A DNA stretch of 32,678 nucleotides. Origin: Chitinophagaceae bacterium. Its GTDB lineage: Bacteria; Bacteroidota; Bacteroidia; Chitinophagales; Chitinophagaceae. The stretch lies in the NCBI GenBank assembly GCA_947380605.1, contig CANCRO010000025.1, positions 1-32,678 of the forward strand, written 5' to 3'. The position numbers were made by a program, and so were the translations under genes. Below the pieces are notes generated by a model. The model did no database searches. It had not been told where the DNA came from and was given only the letters and a program-made list of their open reading frames with translations. Below are positions 17,970 to 24,859 of the stretch, piece after piece; positions within the stretch are counted from its first letter, which is position 1, and the number at the start of each line of letters is the position of its first letter.

Positions 17970-18485
17970 TTATTTTATTGCTGGAAAGACCACCCGTTTG
18001 GAAAGCCAGCTATCCTTAATTGGTATGATCCAGTTTTGCAGCAACTCTTTTTTATTGAGTACGGTGTTATTGAAATACAAGGTTTCAGCGTTTATAAATT
18101 CATTTTCGGCAGCATATCCTAGTTGAGATAAGGGTAGTAATTGAATTTTATCTTTAACGAAAAACGCTAATGTTTGCCTCTCAAAAAGTTGAACTTTAAA
18201 TTTCTCTTCAATTTCTTTCACTATTCTTACTGAGCTGTCTGTACTGCATCCACTTACTCCAGTAGCAGTTTCATCAGCCATTATTATAATAAATTGTCCG
18301 AAAAATAAATTTCCATATCCTTTTACAGTATCACCATGACTTTTCCAAGAGGCTACAAATTGCTCCAAAATGGTTTCTATTTCCAAGGCTTCACTCATTA
18401 AAAATAAACGGCTACTTTGGTAGATCCAGACTTTCGATGAATCATTAAATTCTTCAGGTATTTGATCTTGAAATTGAAGGTTCAT
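17970..18485 (-). CDS. Conserved protein linked to the CCG Fe-S gene, function unknown
   Basis: The 171-residue soluble protein has 'SSKVWIYQSSRLFLMSEALE' near the N terminus and a 'FIIIMADETATGVSGCSTDSS' region (71-91; conserved-looking Cys and Asp-Ser). Similar Bacteroidota proteins are, from memory, often labelled 'ABC transporter ATPase', but no Walker A, Walker B or signature motif is present here, so that label is not supported. It starts 6 bases after the stop of the upstream CCG-domain gene and is surely in the same operon, which suggests a role with that redox protein. Confidence 0.7.
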   Translation of the reverse strand: MNLQFQDQIPEEFNDSSKVWIYQSSRLFLMSEALEIETILEQFVASWKSHGDTVKGYGNLFFGQFIIIMADETATGVSGCSTDSSVRIVKEIEEKFKVQLFERQTLAFFVKDKIQLLPLSQLGYAAENEFINAETLYFNNTVLNKKELLQNWIIPIKDSWLSKRVVFPAIK

Positions 18486-18491
18486 AATATT

Positions 18492-19271
18492 TTATTGAAT
18501 GGATTGTGCAATTAATTCAGCTATATCTACCACCTGAACTTCTTCTTCTTTATTGCTATTTTTCACTCCATCGGTTAACATGGTGTTACAAAACGGACAA
18601 GCTGCAGCAATAATGGAGGCACCTGTTTGAATGGCTTCATTACTTCTTTCGAAATTAACTCTTGTTGCTCCTTTCTCTTCTTCTTTAAACATTTGTGCAC
18701 CACCAGCTCCGCAACATAAACCATTGCTTTTACATCGCTTCATTTCTACTAGTTCTGTGTCTAATGCTTCCAATACTTTCCGAGGGGCCTCATAAATATT
18801 ATTAGCTCTGCCTAAATAACAACTATCGTGGTAAGTGATTTTCTTCCCTTTAAAATCACCTTGTTCTTTCATGATAATTTTTCCTTCATCAATAAGTTGT
18901 TGAAGGAAACTAGCATGGTGGATTACTTCATAATTACCACCCAATTCAGGGTATTCATTTTTTAATGTATTAAAACAATGTGGACAGGCAGTAACTATTT
19001 TTTTTATTCCATAACCGTTTAAAACCTGGATATTCTGGTAAGCCATCATTTGAAACATAAACTCATTTCCTGCCCTTCTTGCAGGATCTCCTGTGCACAA
19101 TTCTTCTTTACCCAAAATAGCATACCGAATACCTACTTTGTGTAGGATGGTTGCAAATGCCTTGGTGATTTTTTGAGCTCTTTGGTCATAACTTCCTGCA
19201 CAACCTACCCAAAACAAAATATCAGGATTTTCACCATTCGCTGCCATTTCAGCCATTGTTGGAACATGCAT
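18492..19271 (-). CDS. CCG-domain (Fe-S)-binding protein
   Basis: This is a soluble cysteine-rich protein of the heterodisulfide-reductase B / GlpC / LutA type, likely passing electrons to or from a membrane Fe-S partner. With the start at 19271 it has 259 residues. It shows 'FWVGCAGSYDQR', 'ELCTGDPARRAGNEF' and 'ACPHCFNTLKNEYPELGG' in the first half. A full CCG motif follows in the second: 'HDSCYLGR', 'SNGLCCGAGGAQMF' and 'AACPFCNTML'. A longer frame opens at 19337, but the ATG at 19271 ('MHVPTMAEM') matches the family's usual N terminus, and a TACCTTTA promoter-like element lies inside the extra 22 codons. The probable membrane partner is at 22765-24087, separated by plus-strand genes. Confidence 0.85.
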   Translation of the reverse strand: MHVPTMAEMAANGENPDILFWVGCAGSYDQRAQKITKAFATILHKVGIRYAILGKEELCTGDPARRAGNEFMFQMMAYQNIQVLNGYGIKKIVTACPHCFNTLKNEYPELGGNYEVIHHASFLQQLIDEGKIIMKEQGDFKGKKITYHDSCYLGRANNIYEAPRKVLEALDTELVEMKRCKSNGLCCGAGGAQMFKEEEKGATRVNFERSNEAIQTGASIIAAACPFCNTMLTDGVKNSNKEEEVQVVDIAELIAQSIQ

Positions 19272-19471
19272 AATACTTTTCGTTTCAGTATGGTAAAGGT
19301 AGCAAAAAGTAGGGGTTTTCTTTACACCAGTGCTCATTGGTTATTTCGAAAATTTTACTCCTAGTCTTTTAAGTCGCTAAAACTAAAGCTCATTAATTGT
19401 ACTTAAGAGGTTCTCCCATTCTTAGGTGAGATAAATTTAACCCGTCCTTCTAATTGTTGCAGCTAAGGTGC

Positions 19472-19479
19472 TATTTTTG
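19472..19479 (+). promoter_or_regulatory. Candidate -7 promoter element for the ATP-grasp gene
   Basis: TATTTTTG matches TAnnTTTG and ends 7 nt before the ATG at 19487. It lies downstream of the alternative in-frame TTG at 19454, which argues against that earlier start. Confidence 0.5.
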
Positions 19480-19486
19480 TAACTCT

Positions 19487-20545
19487 ATGAAAAAGATTCA
19501 AATCTTCTTTGCTACTATTAAAAATTGGGAAGCTTGGCCTTTTAAATTGCTATATGCACCGATTTCTTTTTTTTGGATTTGGTACACCATCAAATCTGGT
19601 TATGTTTGGTTTTTTACTTCAAGTAATCCAAAAATAACTTTTGGTGGCATGGAAGGGGAACCTAAAAAAGAGATGTATGATTTATTACCCGCTCATCTTT
19701 ATCCTGCTACTTGTAATGTTATACCGAATGAAGATTTTTCAATCTTGCTAGACCGTTTGGTGAAATCTAAAATTGTTTTTCCTTTCATTGTAAAACCTGA
19801 AGTGGGTTGTCAGGGTATTTTGTTAAGAAAAATTGATAATGAGGAAGCCTTTAGAAATTATCATGCACAAATGCCTTGGGAATATATTGTTCAAAATTTA
19901 GTTACTTATCCAATGGAGGTGAGTGTCTTTTATATTCGCCATCCTAAATCAAAAAAAGGAATGGTGACTGGTTTTTTACATAAAATCCCTTTACAAGTGG
20001 TTGGTGATGGCTATCATAGTTTATCCTATCTGATTGAACAAAATAATAAGGGAGCCGGAAGAGTAGGTGAACTTTATAATAAACATAAGGATAATTGGGA
20101 CAAGGTATTGCCAGCAGGGGAAAAATATATGTTGAGTTATGCTGCTAATCATAATAGGGGAGCTCATTTTATCGATCTTAAGGATCATATTGATGATCAA
20201 TTAGTAACAATTTTTGATGAAATTAGCTTAGGGATAAATGATTTTTTTTATGGCCGGTACGATATCATGTGTAATAGTGTAGATGATTTTAAGGAAGGTA
20301 AAAATTTTACTATTTTAGAATTTAATGGTTGTGGGGCCGAGCCTAATCATTTTTATGATACGGGTTATACTTTACTGGGTGCCTATAAAGAAATACTTAA
20401 ACATTGGAAAGCCTTGTATGAAATAAGTAAATATAATCGTCAACAGGGTATTTTACCCTGGCCATTTTTGAAAGGTAAAATATTTTTAAAATCCGCTCGT
20501 GAGCAAATTTTGGAGATGAAAAAAGTGGATCAAACCATCGATTAG
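19487..20545 (+). CDS. ATP-grasp-like protein with hydrophobic N terminus
   Basis: The 352-residue protein has an ATP-grasp look: 'FPFIVKPEVGCQGILLRKI' (about 100-118) resembles the ATP-binding Lys strand and Gly loop, 'EYIVQNLV' near 133 the adenine-contacting strand, and 'ILEFNGCGAEP' (about 276-286) the Mg-binding Glu-x-Asn motif. ATP-grasp enzymes join a carboxylate to an amine or similar group through an acyl-phosphate; the substrate cannot be read here. The first ~50 residues are aromatic and hydrophobic ('LLYAPISFFWIWYTIKSGYV') and may sit on or in the membrane. It is followed after 34 bases by the next gene, probably as an operon. D-Ala-D-Ala-ligase-type fold is likely; the function is unknown. 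Confidence 0.7.
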   Translation: MKKIQIFFATIKNWEAWPFKLLYAPISFFWIWYTIKSGYVWFFTSSNPKITFGGMEGEPKKEMYDLLPAHLYPATCNVIPNEDFSILLDRLVKSKIVFPFIVKPEVGCQGILLRKIDNEEAFRNYHAQMPWEYIVQNLVTYPMEVSVFYIRHPKSKKGMVTGFLHKIPLQVVGDGYHSLSYLIEQNNKGAGRVGELYNKHKDNWDKVLPAGEKYMLSYAANHNRGAHFIDLKDHIDDQLVTIFDEISLGINDFFYGRYDIMCNSVDDFKEGKNFTILEFNGCGAEPNHFYDTGYTLLGAYKEILKHWKALYEISKYNRQQGILPWPFLKGKIFLKSAREQILEMKKVDQTID

Positions 20546-20579
20546 TTTTTATTAATTTTAGATTAGAATATTTTTTGGA

Positions 20580-21968
20580 ATGATAAAAAAAATGCTCCTT
20601 TTAATGTTAGTTGGTTTGATGCCAATTGTATTGTTGGCACAATATCAAATTAAAATAAAAGCAATTCGAACGGCAGATAGTGTTGCTTATTTTAGGGGAG
20701 CAGTATTCGATGACAAAAACTTTTTGGCAAAAGACACGATTCCTTTGTACAAAGGGAATTTTACTATTAAATATACTAAGTCTATAGTAGGCGGAGTTTA
20801 CTATTTCTATTTTCCAAAATCAAAGCAAAAAATTTATTTCATTATAGAAGATAGAGATAGTATTCAGTTTGAACTAAGCGGTTCTCATTATTTGGACTCT
20901 ATTTCAACCAATCTTTCTAAAAATAAAATTCTTTTAGATTATCAACGACTTGAAAATCGGTTAGCAAAGATTGATACTTTATACAATGCTGAATTGCAAC
21001 AAGGCAAGAAGTTTTCGGTTGTTCAAAAAGCGCTTTATTTTAAAGAAAAAACAGATGAATTAACCAACTTTAGACAAGCAGCACTAAAAAAATTAAAACC
21101 TGTAGATGCATTGTCTGTTTATTTTACTGCACTTAATTTAAAAGATAACCAGGTGCCTAATTTCAAAAATTTTGAAGGCAGAAAAGATTTTTTGAAGCAG
21201 TTTGCTATTGCCAATCCAAAGATGTTGTTTACTCCAATAGTTAAGGATCTTATTATGGACTACTTGACTTATTTTCCTAAACGAGCAGATTCAATTTGCA
21301 ATGGTATTGATTCAATTATAGCCAAAGTGGATTGTAAAACTAAGATTTATCCCTATGTAATGGACCTCTTTTCTAAAGTATTAAAAAGTAGAAATTTGGC
21401 AAATAATACTGAAGGGTATGTTTATTTTGTAGAAAAATATATTCAAAAATCAAAGTGTAAATTTCTTTCAGCAGAGGCAGAAAAGAAAGTATTAGCTGAA
21501 CTGGAAGTAATTAAAGCAATCAAGTTAAACGATACTTGTATAAATATTCTTCTTCCAGATAGTGTAGGAGTAGTTAAAAATTTGCATGAAATAGCAAAGG
21601 GTTTCGATTATACAGTAATCACCTTTTATGATCCTCAATGTGAGCATTGTCAGGTGGAGGTTCCTAAAATGGATAGTGTGATCAATTTATTAGCTCAGCA
21701 ATTAAATAAGCGTATCGGTGTTTATGCTATTTGCAATACTCCAGAAATATCGAATATTGAGTGGAAGCGTTTTATTAAAGACTACCGATTGGTTAATCAA
21801 TATACGCATGTAAAAATGGCGGCTAATTCTTTGGTCCGCAATGCTTATGATGCTTATTCCAACCCAGTATTTTTCCTTATTGATCAACAGGCAAAAATGG
21901 TCGCTAAAAAAATAAGCCCTTCTACATTAAGAAGAATATTGGTAACTCAACTTCAATTAGGAAAGTAG
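20580..21968 (+). CDS. Periplasmic thioredoxin-like protein with DUF4369-type N-terminal domain
   Basis: The 462-residue precursor has a signal peptide (cleavage probably after residue 20, '..VLLA|QY'). A DUF4369-like beta domain follows (about 22-115), then a helical middle region (115-330). The C-terminal TlpA/thioredoxin-like domain has the redox motif CEHC in 'YDPQCEHCQVEVPKM' (first Cys at about 354) and the cis-proline region 'NPVFFLI' near 429. Proteins of this layout reduce or rearrange disulfides in the periplasm of Bacteroidota, some in respiration-linked maturation; the target here is unknown. It lies 34 bases after the ATP-grasp gene. The lysine-rich composition is normal for the window. 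Confidence 0.8.
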   Translation: MIKKMLLLMLVGLMPIVLLAQYQIKIKAIRTADSVAYFRGAVFDDKNFLAKDTIPLYKGNFTIKYTKSIVGGVYYFYFPKSKQKIYFIIEDRDSIQFELSGSHYLDSISTNLSKNKILLDYQRLENRLAKIDTLYNAELQQGKKFSVVQKALYFKEKTDELTNFRQAALKKLKPVDALSVYFTALNLKDNQVPNFKNFEGRKDFLKQFAIANPKMLFTPIVKDLIMDYLTYFPKRADSICNGIDSIIAKVDCKTKIYPYVMDLFSKVLKSRNLANNTEGYVYFVEKYIQKSKCKFLSAEAEKKVLAELEVIKAIKLNDTCINILLPDSVGVVKNLHEIAKGFDYTVITFYDPQCEHCQVEVPKMDSVINLLAQQLNKRIGVYAICNTPEISNIEWKRFIKDYRLVNQYTHVKMAANSLVRNAYDAYSNPVFFLIDQQAKMVAKKISPSTLRRILVTQLQLGK

Positions 21969-22040
21969 ACATTTTTTAAAGAGTCTTTTTTATAGATTTA
22001 GTTTCATTTTTCTTTAATTTAAATCTTAGTAATTTTTAGT

Positions 22041-22069
22041 TTTGTGAAGATGAAGAAACTTTATCTTTG
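22041..22069 (+). promoter_or_regulatory. Two-element Bacteroidota promoter of the LysE-type gene
   Basis: TTTG at 22041-22044, a 17-nt spacer and TATCTTTG at 22062-22069 fit the -33/-7 consensus best of all promoters in the window. The GTG start codon follows after only 4 nt. Confidence 0.6.
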
Positions 22070-22073
22070 TTAG

Positions 22074-22736
22074 GTGATTAAATTCTTCCACATCTTTTTC
22101 TGGGGTTTACTGATTAGCTTCCTTGGTTCATTGCCTTTAGGAACCTTGAATGTAGCTGCTATGCAAATTGGCATTCAGGAAAGCGTTCAAAATGCCATCT
22201 GGTTTTCATTAGGTTCTTTGCTGGTTGAGATGGTTTATGTGCGTATCTCATTGGTTGGAATTGATTGGGTCAGAAAGCAACAGCGCTTGATGAAAGCAAT
22301 GGAATGGATTACTTTGACTATTATTCTGGCATTAGCAACGGGAAGTTTTATTGCTGCAATTAAGTCGGATGAGAACAGTAAAAATGTACTTTTAAATTTC
22401 AATTTGCATCGTTTTTATTTGGGTATGTTTATGTGCGCAATCAATCCTGTTCAGATTCCTTTTTGGTTTGGCTGGAGTACAGTATTGTTTTCGAAAAAAA
22501 TATTAAAGACTACTGCATTTGATTACAATAGTTATATAGTTGGCATAGGAATAGGCACCTTATTGGGAAACTGCGTTTTTATATTTGGTGGCAAATGGAT
22601 GGTTCAGCGAATTGCTAACAGCCAGCAATACCTTAACTGGGTGATTGGAGTTATTTTTACTTTAACTGCATTGATTCAATTGGTGAAGATGCTCAGAAAA
22701 AAAGATGCAGTGTCCAAGTTCTCTGAGGAGAATTAA
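22074..22736 (+). CDS. LysE-family exporter
   Basis: The 220-residue integral membrane protein has about six hydrophobic segments and the LysE-type N-terminal motif 'FLGSLPLGTLNVAAMQI' (about 18-34), with a Gly and Pro pattern shared with amino-acid exporters. The family exports amino acids and related small molecules; the substrate here is unknown. The GTG at 22074 gives the right N terminus, and no better ATG exists upstream (an ATG at 22050 meets a stop after 7 codons). The start is nearly on top of the promoter, so the mRNA is probably leaderless. It is convergent with the membrane Fe-S gene. Confidence 0.82.
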   Translation: MIKFFHIFFWGLLISFLGSLPLGTLNVAAMQIGIQESVQNAIWFSLGSLLVEMVYVRISLVGIDWVRKQQRLMKAMEWITLTIILALATGSFIAAIKSDENSKNVLLNFNLHRFYLGMFMCAINPVQIPFWFGWSTVLFSKKILKTTAFDYNSYIVGIGIGTLLGNCVFIFGGKWMVQRIANSQQYLNWVIGVIFTLTALIQLVKMLRKKDAVSKFSEEN

Positions 22737-22764
22737 AACTATATAAAAAAAGGTCTACTTCTAA

Positions 22765-24087
22765 TTAGCTTTCTTTATTTAAATCTTCCGTCCATTTATC
22801 TCGTTCCTCAGGACTAAACTTCCAAGGTGCAAAATTGTTTTCTATATTGCTAAACATACTATTCCATTCTTGGGGTGCATTACTGTCTTCCATAATTAGG
22901 GAGCGTCTTAATTCTAAAATAATGTCAAGCGGATTGATACTAACTGGACATTCTTCTACGCAGGCATTACAGGTAGTACAAGCTCTCAATTCTTCAACCG
23001 TTATATAATGCTGTAACAGTGTTTTTCCATCCTGTAAAAAGCTTTTATTATTATTTATGTTTTTACCCACTTCCTGCAGTCGATCCCTTGTATCCATCAT
23101 TATTTTCCTAGGACTTAAAAGTTTCCCTGTTTGGTTAGCCGGACATACCGAACTGCATCTACCGCATTCTGTGCAACTATACGCATCGAGTAAATTTTTC
23201 CAACTTAGATCAAAAACATCTTTAGCTCCGAATTGCATTACCGTAGATTCTCCTGATGGTGCAAGGGCAGGTTCCATCATATATTTTACTTCATTTTGCA
23301 CCAATGGCATATTGTCCATTTTACCATTGGAATATAGCCTAGCAAAATAGGCGTTAGGAAAAGCAAGGATTATATGAAGGTGTTTGCTGTAAGGTAAATA
23401 ATTTAAAAATGTAAAGATTCCAATAATATGCATCCACCAGCTGGTTCTTTCGATTGCAACTAAGGTGTTGATGGGTAAATCGCTAAAAATGGGAACTAGT
23501 AAACTTGAAATAATAAAATTTCCAGTATTTCTATAATGCTCATTTCCTTGAATTTGCAAAGAACGGTCTGATGCATTCATGATTAGAAATAAACTCATTA
23601 AAATAATTTCAGCGATTAATATATAATTCGCATCAGAACTGGGCCAACCATTGAGCTCCTTGCTAATGAATCGCTTTAATTTCAGGATGTTTCTTCTAAT
23701 AAAAAAAATAATACAAACCAAAATAACACCGATAGCTAGTAGCTCGAAAAAGTTAATTAGAAAGGAGTAGTAATTACCCAAAACTGCTAGAAATAATCGG
23801 TGATTACCCAATAATCCATCTAATACAATTTCTACAACTTCCAAATTAATAATGATGAATCCTAGGTAAATAATCAGGTGCATTACAGCAACGAGTTTAT
23901 TTTTAAACATCTTTTTTTGTCCCAATGCAAGTAAAAAGACGTTTTTCCATCTTTTGAAAGGTTGATCACTCAAGTCTTCAGACTTCCCTAAAAATATATT
24001 ACGTCGAATCCGAATCAAATTTTTTGTAAACAACCCTATGGCAATACAGGCAAAGGCTAAGAAAATAATTTGGGGTAAAAATTGCAT
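22765..24087 (-). CDS. Membrane-bound 4Fe-4S protein (HdrE/HdrC-like)
   Basis: The 440-residue protein has about five membrane helices in residues 1-250 with several histidines ('HLIIYLGF', 'HIIGIFTFL') that could hold heme. A cytoplasmic part carries two 4Fe-4S motifs: 'CTECGRCSSVCPANQ' near 302 and 'CTTCNACVEECPVSIN' near 367. This matches the Bacteroidota membrane Fe-S oxidoreductase thought to work with the CCG-domain protein, like GlpC or heterodisulfide-reductase subunits, in electron transfer to or from quinone. In many relatives the two genes are adjacent; here the CCG gene lies about 3.5 kb downstream on the same strand. The electron donor and acceptor are unknown. Confidence 0.85.
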   Translation of the reverse strand: MQFLPQIIFLAFACIAIGLFTKNLIRIRRNIFLGKSEDLSDQPFKRWKNVFLLALGQKKMFKNKLVAVMHLIIYLGFIIINLEVVEIVLDGLLGNHRLFLAVLGNYYSFLINFFELLAIGVILVCIIFFIRRNILKLKRFISKELNGWPSSDANYILIAEIILMSLFLIMNASDRSLQIQGNEHYRNTGNFIISSLLVPIFSDLPINTLVAIERTSWWMHIIGIFTFLNYLPYSKHLHIILAFPNAYFARLYSNGKMDNMPLVQNEVKYMMEPALAPSGESTVMQFGAKDVFDLSWKNLLDAYSCTECGRCSSVCPANQTGKLLSPRKIMMDTRDRLQEVGKNINNNKSFLQDGKTLLQHYITVEELRACTTCNACVEECPVSINPLDIILELRRSLIMEDSNAPQEWNSMFSNIENNFAPWKFSPEERDKWTEDLNKES

Positions 24088-24195
24088 ATGGTTTTATTAT
24101 ATAGCTAAGTTAATTATCTATGTTCAATTTTCAGAATTATATACAATTATTGAATAGTTGCTATAAATTCGTATAATTACTTATAATTTATTGAA

Positions 24196-24693
24196 ATGGC
24201 AGAGAAAAAATACATTTTAACAAAGGAGATAGCCGATAAAAAACTTCGTCGGATGGCTTTGCAGGTAGCGGAACAAAATTGTGATACTGACCAGTTGATA
24301 CTGATTGGAATCAAGGAAAATGGGATAGTGATTGCCCATAAAATTCGTACCTATCTAGAAGGTATTTTTAATGGAGAAGTTTTGGTGGTTGAACTTTCTT
24401 TAAATAAAAAGAAACCTACGCTGGTGAGTTTGGAACCCGCAATAGATTTTAATGAAAAGTCTATCTTACTGATAGATGATGTAGCCAATAGTGGAAGAAC
24501 GATGTTATATGCTTTAAAGCCATTATTAGAAACCTATCCTAAGAAAATTCAAACCTTAGTGATGGTAGAACGTACTCATAAATCTTTTCCAATAGATGTA
24601 GATTATGTGGGTGTTTCGATTTCTACTTCTCTAGATGAACATATTACTTTAGAGGTGGATGGAACTGAAGTAGGGGGTGCATGGTTGCAATAG
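24196..24693 (+). CDS. Phosphoribosyltransferase-family protein (PyrR-like)
   Basis: The 165-residue protein has the type I phosphoribosyltransferase fold signature, with the PRPP-binding motif 'ILLIDDVANSGRTML' (about 92-106). A 'GIKENGIVIAHKI' segment near 40 and 'VVELSLNKKKPT' follow the PyrR-like order. PyrR acts as an RNA-binding attenuator of pyrimidine genes and as a weak uracil phosphoribosyltransferase, but there is no pyrimidine gene here and the PyrR 'ITLYRDD'-type motif is replaced. I therefore call only the superfamily. The substrate could be a purine or a pyrimidine base. It is divergent from the membrane Fe-S gene. Confidence 0.75.
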   Translation: MAEKKYILTKEIADKKLRRMALQVAEQNCDTDQLILIGIKENGIVIAHKIRTYLEGIFNGEVLVVELSLNKKKPTLVSLEPAIDFNEKSILLIDDVANSGRTMLYALKPLLETYPKKIQTLVMVERTHKSFPIDVDYVGVSISTSLDEHITLEVDGTEVGGAWLQ

Positions 24694-24859
24694 CGCTTAT
24701 CCATTTCTTTTTGATTAATGGAATATAAAATTTGCTTTAAAAAATAGTGTCAGCTTTTATTACATGGCGCTGCTTGCTTCAATGAAAAATCAATATTAAT
24801 TTAGTAGGCTATCTATTTTTAAATCTAAATAATTATTTTTGAAGAAGTAAAATATAAAT

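Noticed and set aside
19454-19486. Longer start (TTG at 19454) for the ATP-grasp-like gene
   Set aside because: The extra 11 residues overlap a TAnnTTTG promoter element, and the ATG at 19487 gives a more natural start, so the longer form is unlikely.
21967-21990. Possible terminator AGAC...GTCT followed by a T run after the thioredoxin-like gene
   Set aside because: The stem is only 4 bp with a 12-nt loop, too weak to call by eye, although the T tract is real.
24694-24750. Inverted repeat TCCATT...AATGGA after the phosphoribosyltransferase gene
   Set aside because: Only six paired bases with a long loop and no T tract downstream, so a terminator call is not supported.
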